NCBI RefSeq assembly: GCF_002564045.1
Contig: NZ_PDJK01000001.1
Location: forward strand, 434,001-498,000
Direction: 5' to 3'
From: Amycolatopsis sulphurea
Lineage (GTDB): Bacteria > Actinomycetota > Actinomycetes > Mycobacteriales > Pseudonocardiaceae
DNA length: 64,000 bases
Position numbers and translations under genes: made by a program. Shown one piece after another: positions 44,849-53,306 of the stretch. The stretch's first letter is position 1, and each line of letters opens with the position of its first letter. Under the pieces are notes generated by a model, which was given only the letters and a program-made list of their open reading frames with translations, ran no database searches and had not been told where the DNA came from.

Positions 44849-46186
44849 TCAGAGAGCGGTTGCCTTGGGCTCGGGGGTCGCCAGCGCTGTGGCCTGATCG
44901 CGCGACGCTGCCGGGAAATGCCGAGCAGCAATAAGGACCACGAAAGCACCCACGAGGAATGCGGCGCTGAACAAATAGAAGCCGATCGTGTTCGAGACGG
45001 TGATTCCGCGCAGCCAGCCGAACAGGTATGGGCCGACGAATCCACCGAGCAGGCCGAGGCCGTTCACCAACGAAAGGCCCATGGCGCGCACATTCGGTGC
45101 GAGCGTGGAGGCCGTGACGGCGTGGTAGAGGCCGATCGCGGAGTAGGACAGTGCGATCCCCGCGGCCAGGGCGACGATGCGCGCGGTTGCGGAGCCGACC
45201 TCGAGTGCGACGAAAAGGGCCACGCCGGAGCCGAGCAGGAGTCCGAACAGATGCCACCGACGATCGCCGGTCATGACCGAGGTGCGGCCGAAGAAGATCA
45301 TCGTGATGAGGGCGACGAGATACGGCAGCCCGGACACCAGCGCGACCTGCGCGGAACTCAGGTGGGAGAAGCCCGATTTGATGATCTGGGGCAGGAAGAA
45401 GATCAGTCCCCAGAAGCCGAGGTTGACCGAGAAGTAGACGCCGCCCAGGATCCATACCCGTCGCATGCGGATGACGCTGGCGAAGACCGTCGAAGAAGTA
45501 CCCCTGCCCGCGAGGTCGACGGTCGCGTCGTCCTGCTCGCTGCGGTCGAGCAGCCAGCGGCGGTTCGCGTCGGGCAGCCAGCGAGCGTGCTCGGGGCCAT
45601 ACGGCACGAGTCGCGCTACGAAGGGTGCGATGATCACAGCAGGGGCACCCTGCAGGACGAACAGCCACTGCCAGCCGACAAGGCCCACCCAGTCGATCTG
45701 CAGCATCCCGGCAGCCAGGGGCGCCCCTACGACGGAGGCCATCGCCGAGGCAGCGGCGATCTTCGCGGTCGCACCCGCGAGATCACTGCGCGAGTAGAAC
45801 CGCGCCATACACGTGTACGCGGCCGGAATGAACGCCGCCTCCGCAGCGCCGAGCAGGAACCTGAAGAGGATGAACAGGGCGGGGTTGGGGACGAACGCGA
45901 GGGTCATGCACGATAGGCCCCACAGTCCGACCATAGCGGCGAGCCAGCGGTGCGAACGGAATCGCTCGAGGATGTGAGCGTGCGGCAGGCCGCACGCTGC
46001 GTAGCCGATGAAGAAGATTCCGGCCGCCAACCCGAAGACCGTGCTGGAGATGCCGAGCTGCCTGTTCATGTCCAGCGCGGCGAAACTGACGTTGGATCGG
46101 TCGATATGCGAGATGAGCGCGATGCCGAACAGCACCGTGAGGAGGCGTCGGTTGACGATCGTACGCGTACGACGGTGTACGTCCAT
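44849..46186 (-). CDS. MFS transporter of the anion:cation symporter (ACS) type
   Basis: A 445-residue, 12-helix importer. ISHIDRSNVSFAALDMN in helix 1 and FLLGAAEAAFIPAAYTCMAR in helix 4 are typical of the ACS family (phthalate, 4-hydroxyphenylacetate, tartrate, galactonate carriers). ATG at 46186 follows GAAGGCTGGAG. It is the last gene of the leftward unit with the two metallo-beta-lactamase-fold genes, so it probably brings in the organic acid metabolised by this cluster. Confidence 0.87.
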   Translation of the reverse strand: MDVHRRTRTIVNRRLLTVLFGIALISHIDRSNVSFAALDMNRQLGISSTVFGLAAGIFFIGYAACGLPHAHILERFRSHRWLAAMVGLWGLSCMTLAFVPNPALFILFRFLLGAAEAAFIPAAYTCMARFYSRSDLAGATAKIAAASAMASVVGAPLAAGMLQIDWVGLVGWQWLFVLQGAPAVIIAPFVARLVPYGPEHARWLPDANRRWLLDRSEQDDATVDLAGRGTSSTVFASVIRMRRVWILGGVYFSVNLGFWGLIFFLPQIIKSGFSHLSSAQVALVSGLPYLVALITMIFFGRTSVMTGDRRWHLFGLLLGSGVALFVALEVGSATARIVALAAGIALSYSAIGLYHAVTASTLAPNVRAMGLSLVNGLGLLGGFVGPYLFGWLRGITVSNTIGFYLFSAAFLVGAFVVLIAARHFPAASRDQATALATPEPKATAL

Positions 46187-46234
46187 GGCTCCAGCCTTCG
46201 GGTATCGGTGAAAGGGTAGCTGCACGGGGCTGGC

Positions 46235-47002
46235 TCAGACGTCGGCACCGGCTCGGAATCCTCGCTTTACCAACGGAAGGGTCTGAGGCAGCGAGGTAAT
46301 GGGCAGGCCATGTGTGGGGCCCACGAGGGAGACGCCGAGGTCGGCGATGAGCCGGTCGAGTTCCACCAGATAGGGCTCGACGTCGGTGAATCTGGTCCAG
46401 TGGAGTGCGAATTCGGCGAACAGCGCGGTCATCGCCGGGACGTCGAGGGTTGCCGCCTCCTCGGCGACGAGCCCGCAGTGGCCATCCTCGTGGAAGTGGC
46501 TGTAAGCGAACCCGTCACCGGGAAACAGCGCGCGGGTAAGGGTGTCGAAGCCCCAATACGTGGTGATCAGGTCCCGGATGACGCCGGGCGCGATGCGGAA
46601 CGATCTCCCACCGAGATCGAATTCGGCGTTCGTCCCGACGAGGCGCAAACGCTCGGCATGCTGGGGAAAGATCTGGTCGAGGTCTTCGACGCCGCCGACC
46701 GCGACCGCGTCCGGGAACTTCTCGAGGAAACGCCCGAGCCCACCGGCGTGCGGAGTCTCCTGGTGGGTGACGAACAGGTACTCCACGGGAGCGACCGCAC
46801 CCGAGGCGAGCAGCTCGTCGATCTGTCGCCCGAGCATCGGCAGGTCGGCGGGGAACCCGGTCTCGACGAGCACGGAGCGATCCACACCCGACACGATGTA
46901 CACCGAGTTGTAGGCATGGTAGAGGCGGCCTCCGTGCTGCGTCTTGATGCAGTCACCGAGCCAGTACAGGCCGGGACCGAGCCGGCGTGGCAGGGCGGTC
47001 AT
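46235..47002 (-). CDS. Flavodiiron-like metallo-beta-lactamase protein 1
   Basis: A 255-residue soluble protein of the oxygen-binding flavodiiron (ODP-like) branch of the metallo-beta-lactamase fold, without a flavodoxin domain. The metal loop is THQETPHAGG: His80, Glu82 and His85 match the H-x-E-x-D-H set with Pro in place of Asp. FPGDGFAYS gives the bridging Asp and GPTHGLP the last His. Such proteins reduce O2 or NO, or act as hydrolases. ATG at 47002 overlaps the upstream stop (ATGA). Role in the cluster is unknown. Confidence 0.75.
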   Translation of the reverse strand: MTALPRRLGPGLYWLGDCIKTQHGGRLYHAYNSVYIVSGVDRSVLVETGFPADLPMLGRQIDELLASGAVAPVEYLFVTHQETPHAGGLGRFLEKFPDAVAVGGVEDLDQIFPQHAERLRLVGTNAEFDLGGRSFRIAPGVIRDLITTYWGFDTLTRALFPGDGFAYSHFHEDGHCGLVAEEAATLDVPAMTALFAEFALHWTRFTDVEPYLVELDRLIADLGVSLVGPTHGLPITSLPQTLPLVKRGFRAGADV

Positions 47003-47961
47003 CGTGCCACCTTTCCGCCGGCCGCGGTGGCCGCTCGAGCGAAGGGATAAGCACGCGGTTCGGCACGGAAGCGGTGAAGGGCCGCCAGGAGCAGCTCGAC
47101 ATGGCGTTGGACGACGCCTGCCCCGTCGAGCACAGCGCCGTGGGCAGGGCATATGCGCTCGACGTCGTGACAGGCGAAGAACTGTTCGAGCCATTCGCTG
47201 ATCGGCCGGGTATCGGCACCGGGAAGCCACCAATAGCGGGTCCGGACGAGATGCCGGCACACATCGTCGACCGTTATCGCGTCGGACCCTGCACTGACCG
47301 TCCACGCATCACCATCGGAGCCCACGTCGCCGGCGTAGGAGAACGCGTCGGAGGTGAACACGGAGCCGGTCAGCGGGTCGTAGAGCCAGTGGGTGGTGAG
47401 CAGCCGAAGTAATGGCTGGACGGCTTCCACCGTCCGGCCGTCGCTGAGGGAAATGCCTGCCTGGGACGACATTCGCTGGTAAACGGCATCCTGCAGCGCG
47501 CCGGGCGAGGTTGGTTCCGGGTGTACGTCGAACCACTCGAGCCCGTCGACCTGCGCGCCGAAAATGGTCTTGATCGGAAACCTGGCGGCAACCGCGAGCA
47601 TGTTCGCGATCGAGTCGAATTCACCCATGCGCAGCGCGGCAACGCACAAGGCACTGGAGTCGGGCAGCGTGTCCGCGAGCCAGCTCAGGACCAGGTCCTG
47701 AGCGGCCACGGGCCCGGTATCGACCAGCAGCGAACGCGCCGCGTCCGTCAGCAGGTAGACGTTGGTGACGGCGGCCGTTCCCGCGGTGTCACGGTGCTGG
47801 GCCGGGATGGCAGGTGACTGCGCGGCCTGTGATCGATGCGCGAGATGCGCGACGTGCAGATGCGCGCCGAACGAGCGCGTGAAGCCAGCGTTGATGATCT
47901 TCCTCCCGTCGATGCGAAGAAGTGAAAATCCAAATCGTATACAATCAGTGAAAAGCGGCAA
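46999..47961 (-). CDS. Flavodiiron-like metallo-beta-lactamase protein 2, metal ligands degenerate
   Basis: Up to 320 residues, a diverged sister of the gene downstream. VYLLTDAARSLLVDTGPVA, FTSDAFSYAGD and CPAHGAVLDG match the fold, but the ligand loop reads ALRMGEFDSIANM: Glu and Asp are kept and both His are lost. It may pair with protein 1 as a non-catalytic partner. The start is uncertain: the frame opens at TTG 47961, while GGGAGGAAG at about 47905 would suit a start near ATCATCAAC. First gene of the leftward unit. Confidence 0.65.
   Translation of the reverse strand: MPLFTDCIRFGFSLLRIDGRKIINAGFTRSFGAHLHVAHLAHRSQAAQSPAIPAQHRDTAGTAAVTNVYLLTDAARSLLVDTGPVAAQDLVLSWLADTLPDSSALCVAALRMGEFDSIANMLAVAARFPIKTIFGAQVDGLEWFDVHPEPTSPGALQDAVYQRMSSQAGISLSDGRTVEAVQPLLRLLTTHWLYDPLTGSVFTSDAFSYAGDVGSDGDAWTVSAGSDAITVDDVCRHLVRTRYWWLPGADTRPISEWLEQFFACHDVERICPAHGAVLDGAGVVQRHVELLLAALHRFRAEPRAYPFARAATAAGGKVAR
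47934..47945. promoter_or_regulatory. Operator-like site, leftward unit
   Basis: ATCGTATACAAT contains the palindrome GTATAC flanked by AT, in the AT-rich promoter of the metallo-beta-lactamase operon. A near copy (10 of 12) is at 48280. Resembles FadR/GntR-type operators. Confidence 0.5.
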
Positions 47962-48430
47962 GCTTCCGCCTGCCGTGGGCCCTGGCTCTTCGCGACGGAT
48001 CAGCCAGACGGATCAGGCTGGGCCGCAACGTCGGCCAGGAGCTCTGCTCATTGTGTCCCGGGTCCCCCCGCGTGTCGGTCTAATGCTTGACATTGCAGGT
48101 TATGTGCAGTTCAAGAACGGGTTTCAGTGTTACGGGTGCGGATCGTGGAGGCGATAGCCGCAGCCGCACGCGGGTGGCTCGAGTCCGCGGGTTCGCGACC
48201 AGTGGGGCCGGGACGAGATCGCCGGCGCGGGCCGGAAACCAGTTCGACGGGAGTATTGACATCGGAGCAGAAGGCTCGGATAGTGTACAATCACCGAGCG
48301 AGTGGTCGGCGCGGTGCGTAATTACGTCAGCCCCCGGCAGTCACGACAGTCTTGTCCTTCAGTGCCGCACCGGTGATCTGATGACTCGGCGGGCGGCCGA
48401 CACGCGAAGAACTCAGAGAGGCGCTCTTAT
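47962..48430. promoter_or_regulatory. Divergent control region of the catabolic island
   Basis: About 470 bp without a gene. For the rightward unit TTGACA at 48256-48261 and TAGTGT at 48281-48286 form a -35/-10 pair (19-bp spacer), overlapping operator-like ATAGTGTACAAT (48280-48291), itself between CTCGG and CCGAG. A second TTGACA stands at 48088. Local AT content is higher than in neighbouring genes. Confidence 0.55.
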
Positions 48431-49441
48431 ATGCGTGACGGAATGTTCGTGTTCGATAATGTCGTGCATATGTATGACAACAAGCCGAGCAATATCGGCC
48501 CCCGGGGGGAACAGGTCGCGCGGAACCTGCACGGTTTCGGCGTGGTTCTGTCCAATGAGCAGTACCCGGCCAATGATCATTTCCTCGACGAGGAGCTCAG
48601 TGTCGAAGAGGCGGGGCGGATTCTGTTCGAGGAGTCGCAGACCGACCTCGCGATGGCGCAGACGGTTCCGCTGTTCGGCTGGTGGAAGGACGGTTTTTCG
48701 CCGGCGCATCGGCAGTACGCGTTGAAGGAGGCGTTTCCCCATCGCGTGCTGTTCTGCGGCGGAGTCGACCCGTTGTACCAGGGCGTCGAGGGTGCGATGA
48801 AGGAGATGACCAGGCAGGCCGAGGAGTGGGGTGCGGTCAGTTTCAAGTTCTATCAGGCGCACGACAACTCGCTGAGCTGGCGGATCGACGACCGGCAGAT
48901 CGCCTACCCGTTGTGGGAGAAGGCGCTGGAACTGGGAATCACCAACGTCCAGTTCCATAAGGGCGTTCCTTTCGGTACCGAGCGCATGGAACACATGAAC
49001 CCGACCGATCTGCAGCAGGCGGCGATCGACTTCCCGGAGTTGACCTTCGTCATTCACCATCTCGGGGATCCCTACATCGACGAGTCGATCAGCATCGCAT
49101 CGCGTAACCAGAACGTATGGCTCGCGTTGTCGGCGTGGATCAACATTTACCCGATCATGCCGAGGGAGGCGCTCAAGCGGCTGGGCAAGGCGCTGATGTA
49201 TGTCGGCCCCGACCGTCTGCTGTGGGGTTCCGAGGCTTTCGTGTGGCCGAATGTCCAGGGCTACATCGACTTGTTCGCCGAGCTGGACATGCCGCAGAAC
49301 CTGCAGGAGGACTACGGCTTCCCGCGGATCACCCGCGACGCGAAGCGGAAGATCTTCGGCGAGAACTATGCGCGGCTGCTGGGTATCGATGTCGGCCAGA
49401 CCCTCAAAACCATCTACGGCAGCGACGAGCGGCAGCCATGA
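48431..49441 (+). CDS. Amidohydrolase-2 (COG2159)-like protein with altered metal ligands
   Basis: A 336-residue TIM-barrel protein related to the ACMSD/2-pyrone-dicarboxylate-hydrolase group. The usual N-terminal HxH is replaced by FDNVVHMYDN; NVQFHKGVP and FVIHHLGDPYID keep the barrel histidines, and the normal catalytic Asp of the LLWGSD motif is Glu (RLLWGSEAF). These changes suggest another metal set or a new reaction, for instance hydrolysis or decarboxylation of a ring-cleavage acid. ATG at 48431 follows GAGAGGCG. Stop overlaps the next start (ATGA). First gene of the rightward unit. Confidence 0.8.
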   Translation: MRDGMFVFDNVVHMYDNKPSNIGPRGEQVARNLHGFGVVLSNEQYPANDHFLDEELSVEEAGRILFEESQTDLAMAQTVPLFGWWKDGFSPAHRQYALKEAFPHRVLFCGGVDPLYQGVEGAMKEMTRQAEEWGAVSFKFYQAHDNSLSWRIDDRQIAYPLWEKALELGITNVQFHKGVPFGTERMEHMNPTDLQQAAIDFPELTFVIHHLGDPYIDESISIASRNQNVWLALSAWINIYPIMPREALKRLGKALMYVGPDRLLWGSEAFVWPNVQGYIDLFAELDMPQNLQEDYGFPRITRDAKRKIFGENYARLLGIDVGQTLKTIYGSDERQP

Positions 49442-49770
49442 GTGCGTTACCGCCCGGCCTCCAGCACAAGGTGGACGCCGCGCTGGAGGCTCACGTCAGC
49501 CGGTTTCTCGACTCGCACGGCGGCGCGGTCGCCAGTGCGTCGATCACTCCGGAAGGCGATGTGACCCTGCGCTTCGATGGCGCCTGCCAAGCCTGTCCCG
49601 CTGTCGCGGCCACTTTTTACAGCAAAGTGGCACCGATCGTCCGCGCTGTTCCCGGCGTGCGTTCGGTGAGCGCTCCCAACGTCAACGTATCCGAAGCGGC
49701 GGTCGACCGGATTCTCAGCCTGTCCGCACCGCGGCGCCGATCCTCCGGAGGTGGGGACCATGCTCGCTAA
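49438..49770 (+). CDS. NifU C-terminal-domain-like Fe-S protein
   Basis: A 110-residue protein matching the NifU/Nfu scaffold domain: ALEAHVSRFLDSHGGAVASA at the N-terminus and a CQAC pair (GACQACPAVAAT) that would bridge a 4Fe-4S cluster with a second subunit. ATGA overlap with the amidohydrolase means coupled translation, so it may deliver a cluster to an enzyme of the pathway. Its stop overlaps the next gene by about 11 bp. Confidence 0.8.
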   Translation: MSALPPGLQHKVDAALEAHVSRFLDSHGGAVASASITPEGDVTLRFDGACQACPAVAATFYSKVAPIVRAVPGVRSVSAPNVNVSEAAVDRILSLSAPRRRSSGGGDHAR

Positions 49771-50194
49771 CCCGACGTTCGACCAGCCGGCCATCAGCGC
49801 CGAACTCGCTCAACGAATCGTCAACGCCGCTGCGGCGGCGTCCGGGGAACACGGTCAGGCGAGCACGATCGCCGTCGTCGACCCGGCGGGAACCCTCAAG
49901 GCCTTCGTCCGAATGGACGGGGCCGCACTCTTGACCGTGCAGATCGCGCAGGACAAGGCCTATACCGCTGCCGCGTTCGGCCTCGCCTCCCATGAATGGC
50001 ACGACTTCATCAAGGACGACGCGCCGCTGGCCGACGGCATCGTGCACACGCCGCGACTCGTCGTTTTCGGTGGTGGGTACCCGGTGAAGGTCAACGGAGC
50101 GGTCGTCGGCGGCATCGGTGTGTCCGGGGGCCACTACACCGATGACATGAAGATCGCGACAGCCGCGCTCGAACAAGCCGGATACCCGAGCTGA
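49760..50194 (+). CDS. HbpS/GlcG-like (DUF336) protein
   Basis: A 144-residue protein of the GlcG/HbpS family, which bind haem or corrin and often sit in catabolic operons. ASTIAVVDPAGTLKAFVRMD and the C-terminal PVKVNGAVVGGIGVSGG are diagnostic. ATG at 49760 has GGAGGTGG before it. Function in this cluster is open: haem or cofactor sensing, or enzyme reactivation as in PduO-linked forms. Confidence 0.85.
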   Translation: MLANPTFDQPAISAELAQRIVNAAAAASGEHGQASTIAVVDPAGTLKAFVRMDGAALLTVQIAQDKAYTAAAFGLASHEWHDFIKDDAPLADGIVHTPRLVVFGGGYPVKVNGAVVGGIGVSGGHYTDDMKIATAALEQAGYPS

Positions 50195-50289
50195 GACAAG
50201 CGGCGCGGCACCAGCCGCGCGCGCGGCGCACAATGAAGCGACGGGATCTGAGTGGGGCCATTTCGCGGGGATGTCTGCAGGAGGTACGT

Positions 50290-51090
50290 GTGAAGCCGTT
50301 CGTCGATTCACGTGGACCCGACATCGCACCCTACTTCGCACACTGTCCGACCGCGACCTACCAGCCGAGGTCGGTGGTGTTCGACGTCGAACGGGCGCAA
50401 CACGAAACCCTCCTCATCGAACACGGCGTCACCCGGGTCACCACCTGCCATCCGGGAGGCGCTGAGCGGCTGCTGTTCTACAAAGGAACGGGGTGCGTGC
50501 TCGGCGACACGGTGATTTTCGGTGAACCGGGCAACTTGCCGGCGAGCGCGCGTGCGGTGGCGATCACCGAAGTGGCCGTCCGGGTGATGCCGCGTCGCGA
50601 GTTCGAGCGTATGTGCATGTCCGAGCCGAACCTGGTCTACGCGTTGCTGCAGCGTGCCCACCGCAAGATCGCCAACCTGATCGAGCAGGTCGGGCTCGCC
50701 GCGTTCTCGGACACCACGACGCAGACCGCCGGACTTCTGCACGCACTGTGGGCGGAAAGTGGGCGCGCCGACGCTCCGCCCGAAGTCAACCGATTGCTGC
50801 ATTTGACCCACCAGGAGATCGCCAGCGCTACCGGCCGTACCCGGGTTTCGGTCAGTTACGCCATGAAACGGCTCGAGAACGCGGGCACGATCGCGCTGCA
50901 CCGCGGCTGGATCGAGGTACTGGATGCAGCCGGCCTGCAGCGCGTCGGCGAGTCCGGGCTGCCTCCGCAGACGATGGCAGCCGAAGGGGCGGGTTGGGCG
51001 AGCACCGGCGGTCGTGGCACGTACGAAAGCTCCGACAAACGTGGCAGTACGCGTGGGAATGAGAGTCGGCCCACGCGGCCCGACCGATGA
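50290..51090 (+). CDS. Crp/Fnr-family regulator
   Basis: A 266-residue regulator. Residues 20-120 form the cyclic-nucleotide-type beta barrel (GVTRVTTCHPGGAERLLFYK, GCVLGDTVIFG), followed by the dimer helix and a helix-turn-helix (LTHQEIASATGRTRVSVSYA). The effector domain holds four Cys (AHCP, TTCHP, TGCVLG, RMCMS), which leaves room for redox or haem sensing. GTG at 50290 follows CAGGAGG. Placed inside the operon, it probably controls the cluster. The tail beyond residue 225 is disordered. Confidence 0.88.
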   Translation: MKPFVDSRGPDIAPYFAHCPTATYQPRSVVFDVERAQHETLLIEHGVTRVTTCHPGGAERLLFYKGTGCVLGDTVIFGEPGNLPASARAVAITEVAVRVMPRREFERMCMSEPNLVYALLQRAHRKIANLIEQVGLAAFSDTTTQTAGLLHALWAESGRADAPPEVNRLLHLTHQEIASATGRTRVSVSYAMKRLENAGTIALHRGWIEVLDAAGLQRVGESGLPPQTMAAEGAGWASTGGRGTYESSDKRGSTRGNESRPTRPDR

Positions 51091-51154
51091 TGGTCGCTGC
51101 CCGCGGCCGCTCCGTCACACGAATCGTGGCGATGGGCGTGAAAGGACGGACAGC

Positions 51155-52354
51155 ATGACGAACCCACCCGGTCCACTCAGTGACATTCGGGTGATCGAGA
51201 TGGGACAGCTCATTGCCGGCCCATTCTGCGGTCAGCTGCTCGGTGACCTCGGTGCCGAGGTGATCAAAATCGAGCAGCCGGGCGCCGGGGACCCGATGAG
51301 ACACTGGGGCGCGAAGAACGGCAACGGCGACTCGCTGACCTGGCCGGTGATCGCCAGGAACAAGAAGTCGATCACCAGCGACCTGCGCGGCGCACGAGGC
51401 CAGGAGGTAACCCGGAAGCTGCTGGCCACCGCGGATATTCTGATCGAGAATTTCCGGCCCGGAACGCTGGAGCGCTGGAACCTGGCCCCAGAACGGCTCT
51501 GGCGTGCGAACCCTGCCCTCATTGTCGTCCGGGTCAGTGGATTCGGTCAATCCGGTCCGTATGCCGGTCGTGCCGGTTACGGGTCGATCGGGGAGGCCAT
51601 GGGCGGCCTGCGCTATTTGATCGGTGAACCGGACCGGCCCCCCGCACGGGCCGGAGTCAGCATCGGCGACTCGCTGGCCGGCACCTACGCCGCCCTCGGT
51701 GCACTGGCCGCACTGCATACCCGGCAGACCACCGGGCGCGGCCAGGTGGTGGACTCGGCGATCTACGAGGCTGTCCTGGCGATGTCGGAGGCACAGCTCA
51801 CGGAGTGGGAGGCGGTCGGCCATCAGCGAGAGCGGACTGGCGCGATCCTGTCGAAGGTCGCTCCCAGCAACGTGTACCCCACAGCGAAGGGGGCCGAAGT
51901 ACTCATCGCGGCGAACCAGGACACGGTGTTCCGCCGGCTCGCCGCGGCGATGGGACGCGCCCAGCTGGCAGCCGATCCTCGGTATGCGACCCACGATGCC
52001 CGAGGCGAGCACCAGGCAGAGCTCGACCACCTCATCGCTGACTGGTCGCGCCAGCTGGACGCCGACACCGTGCTCGAGGTGCTGCACGAGGCCGGTGTAC
52101 CGGCCGGAAAGGTCTACCGGGCGGAGGACATGTTCGCCGACGAGCATTTCGCGGCTCGCTCGGCGATCACCCACGCGCGCAACAGGCGAGGCGAAGAATT
52201 CGCCATGCAGAACGTCGCTCCGCGCCTGTCCGGTACTCCGGGCAGCGTCCGCTGGGCCGGACCGGACCTGGGCGAGCACACCGACCAGATCCTCACCGAG
52301 CTCGGCCTCAGCACCGCCGAGATCGCCTCACTTCGTGAGACAGCAACGATTTGA
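51155..52354 (+). CDS. Class III CoA-transferase (CaiB/BaiF)
   Basis: A 399-residue acyl-CoA:carboxylate CoA-transferase. IRVIEMGQLIAGPFCGQLLG, LGAEVIKIEQPGAGDPMRHW and the catalytic Asp of GVSIGDSLAGTYAAL are family marks. It activates an organic acid to its CoA thioester with acetyl-, succinyl- or another CoA donor. ATG at 51155 follows AAAGGACGG. The lyase gene follows after 16 bp, making a two-step activation and cleavage set. Confidence 0.93.
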   Translation: MTNPPGPLSDIRVIEMGQLIAGPFCGQLLGDLGAEVIKIEQPGAGDPMRHWGAKNGNGDSLTWPVIARNKKSITSDLRGARGQEVTRKLLATADILIENFRPGTLERWNLAPERLWRANPALIVVRVSGFGQSGPYAGRAGYGSIGEAMGGLRYLIGEPDRPPARAGVSIGDSLAGTYAALGALAALHTRQTTGRGQVVDSAIYEAVLAMSEAQLTEWEAVGHQRERTGAILSKVAPSNVYPTAKGAEVLIAANQDTVFRRLAAAMGRAQLAADPRYATHDARGEHQAELDHLIADWSRQLDADTVLEVLHEAGVPAGKVYRAEDMFADEHFAARSAITHARNRRGEEFAMQNVAPRLSGTPGSVRWAGPDLGEHTDQILTELGLSTAEIASLRETATI

Positions 52355-52370
52355 CCCGGAGATGAAGACC

Positions 52371-53279
52371 ATGTCGCTCGTTTTGCCGGACGAAGTGGAC
52401 ATCCGCGAGGTCGGTATGCGTGATGGCCTCCAGCTCGAAGACCCCATCCCGACCTCGACCAAGCTCGAACTCCTGGACGCGATCGTCGATGCCGGCGCGC
52501 GGCGAGTGGAAGTCACCTCCTTCGTATCCCCGAAGGCGGTTCCTGCCCTCGCGGACGCGGATCAGGTCGCGGCCGAGCTCGGGCGTTGGCCGGGGGTACG
52601 GTTCTCGGCGCTCGTGGCCAACACGCGCGGTGCGGACCGCGCCGTGGACGCCGGGGTCGTCAACCTCGAATATGTCATCTCGGCCTCGGACGCCCACAGC
52701 AAGGCCAACACGGGTAAAACGACCGCGGAAGCCACGGACGCGATCGGCCAGATCGCCACGCGCGCGCACAAAGCCGGTGGGGACGTCGAGGTCATCGTGG
52801 GCGTCGCGTGGGACTGCCCCTTCGCGGGGCGAACCCCACCCGATCGAATCCTCCAGGTGGTGAAGGCCGCGGTCCGCGCCGGCGCGGACCGGCTCTGCCT
52901 CGCCGACACGATCGGCACCACGACTCCGGCGCGCTTGCTGAGTCTGCTCGCTGAGGTCGGACGCGCCTGTCCCGGCATCGAGATCGGCATCCACCTGCAC
53001 GACACACGGGGGGCCGGGCAGGCCAATGCCCTCGCGGCCGTACTGGCCGGCGTTCGGCAGCTGGATGCCTCGGTGGGAGGACTCGGCGGATGCCCGTTCG
53101 CCCCAGGCGCCAGCGGCAATATCGCGACCGAGGAGCTGGTGTACTGGCTCGGAGAGTCCGGTGTCCACACCGGACTCAATCTCTCCGGACTGCATCGTGC
53201 GGCCACGATTGCGGAGAACGCCGTCGGCCACGAGCTGCCAAGTTCCCTGCACCGTGCGCTCAATCGTAGATCCACATAG
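52371..53279 (+). CDS. HMG-CoA-lyase-like enzyme
   Basis: A 302-residue DRE-TIM lyase. REVGMRDGLQLE carries the catalytic Arg-Asp, HLHDTRG the metal His pair, GGLGGCPFAPGASGN the mobile-loop Cys. It would cleave a 3-hydroxy-3-substituted acyl-CoA to acetyl-CoA (or relative) and a keto acid. The neighbouring CoA-transferase makes such substrates from free acids. ATG at 52371 sits 9 bases after CCGGAG; ATG 52362 is possible. Last gene of the rightward unit; a broken MITE starts 28 bp later. Confidence 0.92.
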   Translation: MSLVLPDEVDIREVGMRDGLQLEDPIPTSTKLELLDAIVDAGARRVEVTSFVSPKAVPALADADQVAAELGRWPGVRFSALVANTRGADRAVDAGVVNLEYVISASDAHSKANTGKTTAEATDAIGQIATRAHKAGGDVEVIVGVAWDCPFAGRTPPDRILQVVKAAVRAGADRLCLADTIGTTTPARLLSLLAEVGRACPGIEIGIHLHDTRGAGQANALAAVLAGVRQLDASVGGLGGCPFAPGASGNIATEELVYWLGESGVHTGLNLSGLHRAATIAENAVGHELPSSLHRALNRRST

Positions 53280-53306
53280 GACGGAGGTGGGGCCTTGATT
53301 CACCGG

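Noticed and set aside
44849..53279. The island as a defence system
   Set aside because: No nuclease, helicase, toxin or modification enzyme; the gene families are metabolic and regulatory.
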